From JAKBCQ01 sp021807585 (GTDB lineage Bacteria > Planctomycetota > Planctomycetia > Isosphaerales > Isosphaeraceae): a DNA stretch of 10,619 nucleotides. Below, piece after piece: positions 1 to 6,280 of this stretch. The stretch lies in NCBI GenBank assembly GCA_027325115.1, contig DAHWFG010000441.1, positions 1 to 10,619 on the forward strand. Reading direction: 5' to 3'. Each line of letters opens with the position of its first letter. The stretch's first letter is position 1. The position numbers and the translations under genes were made by a program. The notes under the pieces are model-generated. The model ran no database searches and was not told the DNA's origin. It was given only the letters and a program-made list of their open reading frames with translations.

Positions 1-437
1 CGAGTTCGAGCGAAATCTCACTTCAGCGAGGCTCGATTTCTCGATCGGTCGATGTCCATGAAGTTCACTTGATGTGAAATTGTCATCAACAATGCAACGA
101 GCCCGGGCGACCGTGAGATCGGGCCGGGACGCTCTTTGACAATTCGGTTTTGGGAACAGGGGAGTCGACGAGGCGACCCTCAGTCGGCGGCGGCTGCGCT
201 ATCGTCGACTCCCTTGTTCAAGGAGTTTATCAAACATCACATATCGTCCGCGGTACTCGACGACGCCTCTTTTCTACAACTTGAGGTTCGAATAACCGGA
301 GCACACGGAAGATCATGATTTCGATTGTGTCTTAAACTGGTCGGGGACGTCGAGAAGGTATCGACGCGGCGCGTCCGAGGCCGCATCAAGGGCGCGTTAT
401 TCAACGGGATTTCATATCATTTGATTTCAGATGCGAG
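1..437. other. Gene-free left flank, downstream of the glycosyltransferase pair
   Basis: No convincing gene is seen here. One short rightward reading frame (136-318, TTG start) has no ribosome binding site and no recognisable motif. The stretch lies 3' of the leftward glycosyltransferase genes. Two overlapping small dyads are present: TTCAC/GTGAA at 64-68 and 74-78, and TTGATG/CATCAA at 69-74 and 84-89. GACGC/GCGTC (363-367/371-375) is a short GC stem near the 3' end of the leftward gene, but no T-tract follows it on the minus strand, so no terminator is called. The sequence is less CGA/TCG-periodic than the neighbouring genes, which fits non-coding DNA. Confidence 0.6.
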
Positions 438-1679
438 TCAAGATCGTGATTGATTCGCCATGCGTTCGAAGTAATCGCGGAGATCGGGAACGGCGACGTC
501 GAGGCTGTATTTTTCGAGGATTTTGCGCCGCGCCGCGATCCCGAGAGGACGAAACGCGGCGGGATCGTCAAGAACTTCAAGCGCCCGCTCGGTGAGACGA
601 TCGACGTCGAAGAGAGGCTCGAGCAACCCGTCGATTCCAGGCTCGATCACCTCGCGGACGGGATCGACGTCGGACGCCAAGATCGTCGCCTCGGTCGACA
701 TCGCGTTGAGGAGCGACCACGATAAAACAAAAGGCGCGGTTAAATACAAATGCAAATCGCTGATCGCGAAAACGTCCGCCAGAATCTCGGGCGGAAGGTG
801 ATTCATAAAGATAAATCGAGATAAATCGACCTGTATGTGTTGCAGACAATAATCGCGAAAGCTGATCGCCCCCGATCTTAGCTGGTCCCAGCCGTAAAAC
901 ACGTGTTCGGCGCCGACGACGACGAACACCACGTCTTGGCGACGGAGCGAGATGTTCCGCGCGACTTTGAGGAAGATATCGAACCCTCGGATTGATTCGA
1001 GCCCGCGCGAGACGAACGTGACGACTCGGACGCCGGGAGGAATCGTTATATCGCCGAAGGTGCGCGGAGCATTCGGGTTCGGTTTATATAATTCGGCGTC
1101 GACTCCGTCGAAATGAACCTCGATCTTCGGTTGAAAGCGTTTGGGAAACGTACTTTTTTGCCAATGAGTGGCCGAATATCCTCCCGCCGAATGCACCAGA
1201 CTCAGCGTGGTGGGGCCGTTGATGCAGCGTGGAAAAAATTCGGCGGGCTCGGTCTTGGGCAAATCGATCCGATACGAGATGTCTTTATGCGCCTTGGCGA
1301 AATAATATTCGCAATAGATCAATAGCGGCGCCTTGAAGACCTCCTCGACGAGGATCGAAGGCGCGCCGCGTCCCCCGTGCGCCACGATCAAATCGGGACG
1401 AAAATCATCCAGATCGTCGAGCGCCCGCCGCACCGCGACGCAAAGTTCGAGAAACCGCCCCTGAATCTGCGGCCAGGGCATCGGGGCGTGCTCGCGCTGA
1501 TCGGGTGTTAAATCTAAACATTTGTGTTGAATTTCATTCAAAATCTCGGGAGTCGGCGCGGGGCATGTCGTCATTTCTTCATAGATATACGCGACGTTCC
1601 ATCCGTGGCGCCGCTTCAGCTCCAATCCGAGCCCGCCGAACTGCGCGGGGAAAGCCTGGTGAATAAAAAGAATATTCAT
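438..1679 (-). CDS. Family-4 glycosyltransferase (Glyco_trans_4_3 type), second of a paralogous pair
   Basis: A GT-B glycosyltransferase of 413 residues that should move a sugar from a nucleotide-sugar donor onto a cytoplasmic acceptor. Donor and acceptor cannot be told. The start MNILFIHQAFPAQFG (residues 1-15) is the usual opening of Glyco_trans_4_3 proteins. HGGRGAPSIL (101-110) and YCEYYF (122-127) match that domain's HPGWGE-like and YFEYYY-like segments. The C-terminal domain has SRGLESIRGF (224-233) with R225 and R231 as likely phosphate contacts, and LTAPFVLSWSLLNAM (313-327). The family normally has LLEAM here; this protein has N325 (codon AAC), so the second Glu of EX7E is missing, and F317 takes the first position. 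The open frame runs upstream to 2057, but that part lies inside the neighbouring gene. ATG at 1679 overlaps the upstream TGA by 4 bp (ATGA), indicating translational coupling. The family call is firm; catalytic competence is uncertain. Confidence 0.9.
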   Translation of the reverse strand: MNILFIHQAFPAQFGGLGLELKRRHGWNVAYIYEEMTTCPAPTPEILNEIQHKCLDLTPDQREHAPMPWPQIQGRFLELCVAVRRALDDLDDFRPDLIVAHGGRGAPSILVEEVFKAPLLIYCEYYFAKAHKDISYRIDLPKTEPAEFFPRCINGPTTLSLVHSAGGYSATHWQKSTFPKRFQPKIEVHFDGVDAELYKPNPNAPRTFGDITIPPGVRVVTFVSRGLESIRGFDIFLKVARNISLRRQDVVFVVVGAEHVFYGWDQLRSGAISFRDYCLQHIQVDLSRFIFMNHLPPEILADVFAISDLHLYLTAPFVLSWSLLNAMSTEATILASDVDPVREVIEPGIDGLLEPLFDVDRLTERALEVLDDPAAFRPLGIAARRKILEKYSLDVAVPDLRDYFERMANQSRS

Positions 1680-2941
1680 CTTCTCGCATAATCTCCTTCG
1701 ACCAATCGATCGAAAATCAACGCGAGTTTGGGCAATACGACGTCCTGGTCGAATCGTTCGCGCGCCGCCTTCCCCGCGGCTTGCCCGAGCGGCCGAAACG
1801 CGGCGAGATCGCGCAGCGCGGCGCGGGCGCGTTCGAATAGCGCGTCGGGATCGGTCGAATCGACGAGCAGCCCGGTGACGTCGTTTTCGATCAGCTCGCG
1901 CGTCGGTTCGTCGTTGGACGCGAGGATCAGACACTCGGCCGACATCGACTCGGCGATCGATCGAGCCGGAAAAAACGTCCGCCCGGGGGCGACGTGAAGG
2001 TCGCTCACCCCTAGCAACTCGGCGATCGTCGGCCGGTCGACATAACCCAAAAACCAATACCGCGACGGATCGACGAGCGGCGATTCTTTGATCAAATGTT
2101 CAAGGTAATTCGTTCCATAAAACGGCAGATCGAGCCCGCGAACGACAATCGGCGCCCCTGCGACGACGAAAATCGCCTCGGGAAATTCGATCTCGAGCCG
2201 ACGAGCCAGCCGAAGGAAACGGTCGAAACCGCGAACGCGATCGAGCGAACGCGCGACAAACGTCACCACCTTCGCGTCCTGGGGAATCATCCGCCGCGCG
2301 ATCATCCTCGGCCGCTCGGGTCGCGCACGCCGGAACAGCCGCACGTCGACGCCGTCGAAAAAGACCTCGAAATCGTCGCGATACGCCTCGGGATACGAAT
2401 CGCGTTGATAACGCGTCGCGGCCCAGGGAATCGATCCATTGTCCATATCAAGAAGGTCCATCGTCCCCGCCGCGGCGCGCCACGCGTAATAATTGACGCT
2501 TGTATCGTTATCGAGTTCCGACGTGATATCATGTTCACGCGGTTTTAAATAACCGTCCATCAAGTTGACGATCCCGGCGGCGGGATATGTGATCGGCGTG
2601 AAGAGGGTCGACCCCAGCCCTGCGGATCGACCGAGAACGACGTCGACGGGGCGGGGCCTGCGACCGTCGAGGACTTCCCAGCAGCCGTATGCGTAGCAGA
2701 GTCCGCGCTCGAGGTTGCGGGTCCAATAAACTTGAGGTTCGCTCGCGACTCCTCCCACCTCGAATTTGATCACGTCGAGCCCGGTACCCGCCGAAGGGGG
2801 CCAGTAAGCTTGGGGATCGAACGCGTTGCAATAAAACCAACATCGATAGCCGCGACGGCGCACGAGCCAATCGGCGATCGCTCCCAATCGACCAGGAAAA
2901 CGAGGCTCGATGCATACGATATGATAAGGATCTTGCGCCAT
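1676..2941 (-). CDS. Family-4 glycosyltransferase, first of a paralogous pair
   Basis: A 421-residue GT-B glycosyltransferase and diverged paralogue of the gene that follows it. Shared blocks include FFDGVD (194-199), VVTFVARSLDRVRGFDRFL (225-243, the nucleotide-binding loop with R231 and R237), VVAGAP (259-264), and the C-terminal ESMSAECLILASNDEPTREL (331-350). The second Glu of the EX7E motif is kept (E331), while the first position is F323. The N-terminal domain lacks the classic HQxFP opening and reads HIVCIEPRFPGRLGAIADWL, though it keeps GLGSTLF (108-114). Start ATG at 2941 has GGAGG four bases upstream on the minus strand. The stop overlaps the next start as ATGA, so the pair is probably co-translated and may act on successive steps of one glycan. 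No signal peptide or membrane helix is seen, so the site of action is cytoplasmic. Substrate unknown. Confidence 0.88.
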   Translation of the reverse strand: MAQDPYHIVCIEPRFPGRLGAIADWLVRRRGYRCWFYCNAFDPQAYWPPSAGTGLDVIKFEVGGVASEPQVYWTRNLERGLCYAYGCWEVLDGRRPRPVDVVLGRSAGLGSTLFTPITYPAAGIVNLMDGYLKPREHDITSELDNDTSVNYYAWRAAAGTMDLLDMDNGSIPWAATRYQRDSYPEAYRDDFEVFFDGVDVRLFRRARPERPRMIARRMIPQDAKVVTFVARSLDRVRGFDRFLRLARRLEIEFPEAIFVVAGAPIVVRGLDLPFYGTNYLEHLIKESPLVDPSRYWFLGYVDRPTIAELLGVSDLHVAPGRTFFPARSIAESMSAECLILASNDEPTRELIENDVTGLLVDSTDPDALFERARAALRDLAAFRPLGQAAGKAARERFDQDVVLPKLALIFDRLVEGDYARR

Positions 2942-2983
2942 CTCGCCTCCGCGCGACGCTCTCGATCGTTTTCGCCCCCACCC

Positions 2984-3001
2984 CGGCGACCGCGATCGCC
3001 G
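2984..3001 (-). other. Small stem-loop in the leader of the glycosyltransferase pair
   Basis: CGGCGA (2984-2989) and TCGCCG (2996-3001) form a perfect 6 bp stem with a 6-base loop, about 43 bases before the leftward glycosyltransferase start. No T-tract follows it on either strand, so it is not a standard terminator. The loop overlaps a GCGATCGC octamer (2992-2999), so the dyad may be a by-product of that repeated word rather than a functional structure. Confidence 0.25.
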
Positions 3002-3013
3002 AATCCGCCGAGC

Positions 3014-3042
3014 ACATTACTCCCGGGAAGGCGAATCGTCAA
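3014..3042 (-). promoter_or_regulatory. Possible weak promoter for the glycosyltransferase pair
   Basis: On the minus strand TTGACG (3042-3037) is followed after 17 bases by TAATGT (3019-3014). The -35 element matches the sigma-70 consensus at five of six positions, but the -10 matches at only three. It overlaps the stop codon of the preceding gene and would give a leader of about 65 bases before the ATG at 2941. Such elements can arise by chance. It is listed because it sits in the only gap (97 bp) ahead of the pair. Confidence 0.25.
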
Positions 3043-3887
3043 CTCGCGCGTACGTTCGTCGGCGGTTTGGGAGGCTTGACGTTCGAGAGCTCCATCCGCT
3101 CACGCGCCAGCTCGGCCTTGGCGTCTTCATAGGCGTGTGCAAGCGCGTCGATCGCCTCTTGCGAAACGCCGCCCCCCTGCGCCCTGTCGCGCGCTCGATC
3201 GAGCCGACTCTTCGCGCCCGCGACCTGAATCTCGGCGTACCGCACCCGCGCTTTCAGATAACCGCGCTCCAATTCCGAAAGCCGATCACGGTCGAAGTCT
3301 CTCTCGCCCGTGCGAATCGCGAGCTGCATCGCGACCTCGGCCTGCCGCGCCTGATTGAGCGCCACCGAAGCCGCCGACGCGTGATAATCGAATTCCGCGG
3401 CCTCCTCCTCGTCGCGACTCACAGCGGTTCGCTTCTTTAATTCCAGCAAACGTTGAAATGTAGACGTGCGAAAATCAAGATCAACCCGCGCCATGTCCTC
3501 CTGTCGCTTCAATAAGTTTAACAACAGCTTGAACGCCTCGGCGTCGTCGGCCTTCACTTTCCGCGCCAGGATGTCGCGTTCGTAGCGTTTGAGTTCGCGA
3601 TACGCGATCATCTCGCGCTCGTGCGCCTCTTGATAGCGGGTGTCGGACTCCTCGCGTTCGAGATCCATCGGGCTCACCGCGCCCCGACGCGCCAGCTTGC
3701 GGGTCGTCGCGAGCTCCGATTTCTTCACCAAAACGACGTCGTGCTGGCGTCGGATCTCGCGGTCGAGATCGTCGAGTTCCATGCTCCTGTGCAAAGCCAG
3801 GGGAAAAAGCCCCGCGTCGGGTCGCTCGCGCGTCGTTCCGGGGGTTTGGGCAATCGCCGCGGCCGCCGCCAAGATCATCCACGCCAT
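3039..3887 (-). CDS. Exported alpha-helical hairpin protein with three 85-residue repeats, function unknown
   Basis: I do not recognise a named family. The 282-residue product starts with a short hydrophobic stretch, MILAAAAAIAQTPG (4-17), that looks like a signal peptide with cleavage after AIA or AQ. The rest is almost entirely charged, heptad-like helix. A turn-plus-helix motif recurs three times: GAVSPMDLE (69-77), TAVSRDEEE (154-162) and GGVSQEAID (239-247), exactly 85 residues apart. This resembles the hairpin tip of HlyD/RND membrane-fusion proteins and TolC-like proteins, but no lipoyl, beta-barrel or transmembrane segment is present. The tail (271-282) is proline-rich. ATG at 3887 has a perfect AGGAGG seven bases upstream, fixing the start. 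It lies between a peptidase (127 bp upstream) and two glycosyltransferases (97 bp downstream) on the same strand. An adaptor or scaffold role in the periplasm is an inference only. Confidence 0.82.
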   Translation of the reverse strand: MAWMILAAAAAIAQTPGTTRERPDAGLFPLALHRSMELDDLDREIRRQHDVVLVKKSELATTRKLARRGAVSPMDLEREESDTRYQEAHEREMIAYRELKRYERDILARKVKADDAEAFKLLLNLLKRQEDMARVDLDFRTSTFQRLLELKKRTAVSRDEEEAAEFDYHASAASVALNQARQAEVAMQLAIRTGERDFDRDRLSELERGYLKARVRYAEIQVAGAKSRLDRARDRAQGGGVSQEAIDALAHAYEDAKAELARERMELSNVKPPKPPTNVRAS

Positions 3888-4014
3888 CTCATCCCCTCCT
3901 CAAAGCGTCAAACATCCTTGCATCATCAAGCCGTCCCGCCGTCGACACCGGCGAGCATAAACATTCAGCTATGCGGCGATATCTTAATGTAAGCGATCAT
4001 CAGGAATCGTCGCA

Positions 4015-5130
4015 TCATTCGGGATCGAGAGGTTGCAATTCGGGGGGGATGAAACGACCGTTGACGCGAACGGGCGCGCCGTCGAAGAGGATCGACCCGC
4101 CGCCGTAATCCTCCCGCTGAATCTGCACGAGATCCCAATGAATTTTCGAGCGATTGCCGTTGTCGGCCTCGTCGTACGCGTTTCCGGGAGTAAGGTGCAG
4201 GCTCCCGGCGATCTTCTCGTCGAATAAAATATCGCGCATCGGCTCCAAAATCCTCGGGTTACAGCCGAGCGAAAACTCGCCGACATAACCCGCTCCGTCG
4301 TCGCTCGCCAAAATCCGCCGCAACTTATCGACATCGCCCCCCGAACAATCGGCGTGGACGATTCGACCCTTTTGAAACTCGAGCCGAACGCCGTCGAACG
4401 ACGTCCCCTGATAAATCGTCGGCGTGTTGAACCGAATCCGTCCCTCGACCGAATCGCGAACCGGCGCCGTGAAGACCTCGCCGTCGGGTATGTTCATCTC
4501 TCCCGCGCACGGAATCGCCGGAATCCCCGCGATCGAAAACCGCAGGTCGGTGTCGGGACCGACAATCTCGACGTCGCGCGCCCGCTCCATTCGCTCGACC
4601 AGCGGTTCGAGCGCCCGAGCCAACCTGGGATAATCAATATTGCATACGTCGAAATAAAATTCCTCGAACCCCTCGGTGCTCATCCCCGCCTGCTGCGCCA
4701 TGCTCGCGTTGGGCAACCGCAGCACGCACCACCGCGTTTTCTTCACCCGAGTTTCAAAATGCACGGGCTTGAGATAATGTGTATTATAAATGTTCATTTT
4801 CTCGGCGGGAATATCTGAGAATTCGTTGACGTTTCGCGCCCCCCGCAGCGCGACGTACGCCTGAACCGACCGCATCCGTTCGAGCTCGAACGCGCCGATC
4901 AGTTTCATCTGAGGTTCCGAGCCGCGAAGGATAAGCTCGCGCATCAATCTTGAATCTTTCACGTCGATGAGCGCATGCGCGCCGATCCTCGCCGCCTTTC
5001 GCGCGATCAGCCGCGGCAGAGTGATGTCTTCGAGGTCGAAGCACTCGACGAGGATCGCCTCGCCGGCTTGTAAACGCGTCGAATGACCGATCAGCGTATC
5101 GGCGAGCGTTTCCCAACGTGGATCGGGCAT
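4015..5130 (-). CDS. M29-family metallo-aminopeptidase (aminopeptidase T/AmpS type)
   Basis: A 371-residue cytoplasmic peptidase expected to remove N-terminal residues from peptides using a two-metal centre (Co, Zn or Mn in characterised relatives). The M29 ligand set is complete: E218 in GEVFTAP (217-223), E285 in VGEFSLG (283-289), H312 in GSLHLTPGNAY (309-319), and H331 with D333 in IHWDLV (330-335). Y319 matches the conserved active-site Tyr. Thermus and Staphylococcus members are about 410 residues. This one is shorter, mostly between H312 and H331, where it has 19 residues against about 31 as I recall for the Thermus enzyme. No signal peptide is seen. ATG at 5130 has only a weak GAAAG-like ribosome site; no better start exists downstream. 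It is first in the leftward series and divergent from the SDR gene. Family call is firm, peptide specificity unknown. Confidence 0.92.
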   Translation of the reverse strand: MPDPRWETLADTLIGHSTRLQAGEAILVECFDLEDITLPRLIARKAARIGAHALIDVKDSRLMRELILRGSEPQMKLIGAFELERMRSVQAYVALRGARNVNEFSDIPAEKMNIYNTHYLKPVHFETRVKKTRWCVLRLPNASMAQQAGMSTEGFEEFYFDVCNIDYPRLARALEPLVERMERARDVEIVGPDTDLRFSIAGIPAIPCAGEMNIPDGEVFTAPVRDSVEGRIRFNTPTIYQGTSFDGVRLEFQKGRIVHADCSGGDVDKLRRILASDDGAGYVGEFSLGCNPRILEPMRDILFDEKIAGSLHLTPGNAYDEADNGNRSKIHWDLVQIQREDYGGGSILFDGAPVRVNGRFIPPELQPLDPE

Positions 5131-5194
5131 CGTTAATCTTTCTCAATCGGGGCGAGCGGACGATTGCGACGGTTTCAAGCGTCCGTTAAGCTTT

Positions 5195-5221
5195 TTGCTC
5201 GGGTCGAGGCTCGTGTATTAT
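5195..5221 (+). promoter_or_regulatory. Possible rightward promoter for the SDR gene
   Basis: TTGCTC (5195-5200) and TATTAT (5216-5221) are separated by 15 bases; reading the -35 as TTTGCT (5194-5199) gives 16. The -10 matches consensus at five of six positions. It stands in the 240 bp divergent spacer and would give a leader of roughly 140 bases to the GTG at 5371. The short spacer lowers confidence. A CGGACG/CGTCCG inverted repeat (5157-5162/5180-5185) lies just upstream. Confidence 0.3.
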
Positions 5222-5245
5222 GCTCGGATCAAGCGAATCGGGCAA
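5217..5245 (-). promoter_or_regulatory. Possible leftward promoter for the M29 peptidase gene
   Basis: On the minus strand TTGCCC (5245-5240) and CATAAT (5222-5217) are 17 bases apart, with four and five consensus matches. The -10 box shares its bases with the rightward TATTAT at 5216-5221, so the two putative promoters would overlap and compete for polymerase. The leader would be about 80 bases to the ATG at 5130. Confidence 0.3.
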
Positions 5246-5370
5246 CGTCGACCGCTGAGACGACCCCGGCGAATCGCGGAGTCGAGACCGCACACGATCG
5301 CGGCGACAAGCAAAAACCAGCCAAAAGCGGGCCCGGGCTCGCTCCCAAAGCCTTTCGGAGACGAATCGCG

Positions 5371-6138
5371 GTGAATCCATTCAACCTGGCGGGCAAAGTC
5401 GCGATCGTGACCGGCGGCAACGGCGGAATCGGCCTCGGTATGGCTCGAGGCCTCGCCGAAGCCGGCGCCAAAATCGCAATCGTCGGCCGCGATCAAGCCA
5501 AGAGCACCGCCGCCGCGGCCGATTTAACCGCTTCCACCGGCGCCGAGGCCCTCCCCTTCATCGCCGACGTCTCGGTCTCCGCGCAGGTCGAACGCGTCGT
5601 CGCCGAAATCGTCACGCGCATGAAGCGCATTGATATTTTGATTAACAACGCGGGAATCAACATCCGCAAGCCGCCGCAGGATCTTTCCGAGGACGATTGG
5701 CGCAACGTGATCGACGTCAACCTGACGAGCGCGTTCCTCATGTCGAAGACGGTTTATCCCGAGCTCAAACGAGCGGGAGGCGGCAAGATCATCAACATCG
5801 GCAGCATGACTTCGATCTTCGGCGCCGGGTTCGCCGCCGCCTACGCCACGAGCAAGGGCGGAATCGTCCAGTTGAGCAAGAGCCTGGCGCTCGCGTGGGC
5901 CGAGGATAACATCCAGGTCAACGCGATCCTCCCCGGCTGGTTCGATACCGATCTCACCGAGCGCGCTCGGGCCGAAATCTCCGGCCTCCACGAACGCGTC
6001 CTCGCGCGCATCCCCCACGGTCGCTGGGGAAAACCCGAAGATATCGCCGGGACCGCGGTTTGGCTCGCCTCTCCCGCGAGCCATTATGTCACCGGAATCG
6101 CCGTCGCGGTCGACGGCGGCTACACCGCGATGCTATGA
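5371..6138 (+). CDS. SDR-family oxidoreductase, KduD / gluconate 5-dehydrogenase-like
   Basis: A 255-residue classical short-chain dehydrogenase that should oxidise or reduce a hydroxyl/keto group with NAD(P). Seen in order: the dinucleotide motif TGGNGGIG (14-21), D66 after beta-3, NNAG (92-95), N117, catalytic S145, and Y158-x3-K162, then PG (188-189). The C-terminal RIPHGRWGKPEDIAG (213-227) and VTGIAVAVDGGY (240-251) resemble KduD, a 2-deoxy-gluconate/keto-sugar-acid dehydrogenase, and gluconate 5-dehydrogenase. The substrate is inferred from this likeness only. R40 at the end of beta-2 may favour NADP. The frame is open back to a TTG at 5164, but GTG at 5371, with GGAG ten bases upstream, gives the normal SDR length and N-terminus; the next ATG (5440) would remove the cofactor strand. 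It is the first gene of the rightward series, 142 bp before the phosphorylase gene. Confidence 0.9.
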   Translation: MNPFNLAGKVAIVTGGNGGIGLGMARGLAEAGAKIAIVGRDQAKSTAAAADLTASTGAEALPFIADVSVSAQVERVVAEIVTRMKRIDILINNAGINIRKPPQDLSEDDWRNVIDVNLTSAFLMSKTVYPELKRAGGGKIINIGSMTSIFGAGFAAAYATSKGGIVQLSKSLALAWAEDNIQVNAILPGWFDTDLTERARAEISGLHERVLARIPHGRWGKPEDIAGTAVWLASPASHYVTGIAVAVDGGYTAML

Positions 6139-6158
6139 AGCTTAAACATCGCTTCGCG

Positions 6159-6185
6159 CCGCGGCCCGACGGGTCTTGGCCGCGG
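6159..6185 (+). other. GC-rich stem-loop after the SDR gene
   Basis: CCGCGGCC (6159-6166) and GGCCGCGG (6178-6185) form a perfect 8 bp stem with an 11-base loop, starting 20 bases after the SDR stop. No T-tract follows, so it is not a canonical intrinsic terminator. It could stabilise the 3' end of the SDR message or act as a U-less terminator. Confidence 0.4.
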
Positions 6186-6228
6186 AACCGCGATCGTCCA
6201 TACTGTTCGTTTCCCAAATCGGGGACGG

Positions 6229-6244
6229 GAGCCGGCTGCGGCTC
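6229..6244 (+). other. Small stem-loop ahead of the phosphorylase gene
   Basis: GAGCCG (6229-6234) and CGGCTC (6239-6244) form a perfect 6 bp stem with a GCTG tetraloop, ending 36 bases before the ATG at 6281. The TTTT at 6250-6253 is too far from the stem for a standard terminator. Role unknown; it may lie in the phosphorylase leader. Confidence 0.3.
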
Positions 6245-6280
6245 ATCCGTTTTGGGGTGTCCGAAAACCGGGAGCTGTTC

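Noticed and set aside
136..318. Possible 60-residue protein with a TTG start
   Set aside because: No ribosome binding site, no recognisable motif, and no supporting context. TTGACA at 136-141 also lacks a matching -10, so it is not called a promoter.
1680..2057. Upstream extension of the second glycosyltransferase frame
   Set aside because: It overlaps the first glycosyltransferase in another frame, is Arg-rich and motif-free, and the family N-terminus MNILFIHQ begins at 1679.
3937..3953. CGCCG/CGGCG stem in the gap upstream of the hairpin-protein gene
   Set aside because: Only 5 bp, no T-tract on the minus strand, and such GC words are common in this sequence.
5164..5370. 69-codon N-terminal extension of the SDR from a TTG
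   Set aside because: No ribosome site at the TTG, non-SDR composition, and it would cover the divergent promoter region; GTG at 5371 gives the standard SDR start.
6176..6280. 35-residue N-terminal extension of the phosphorylase
   Set aside because: A TTG start without a ribosome site; ATG at 6281 has GGAG at proper spacing and matches the family N-terminus.
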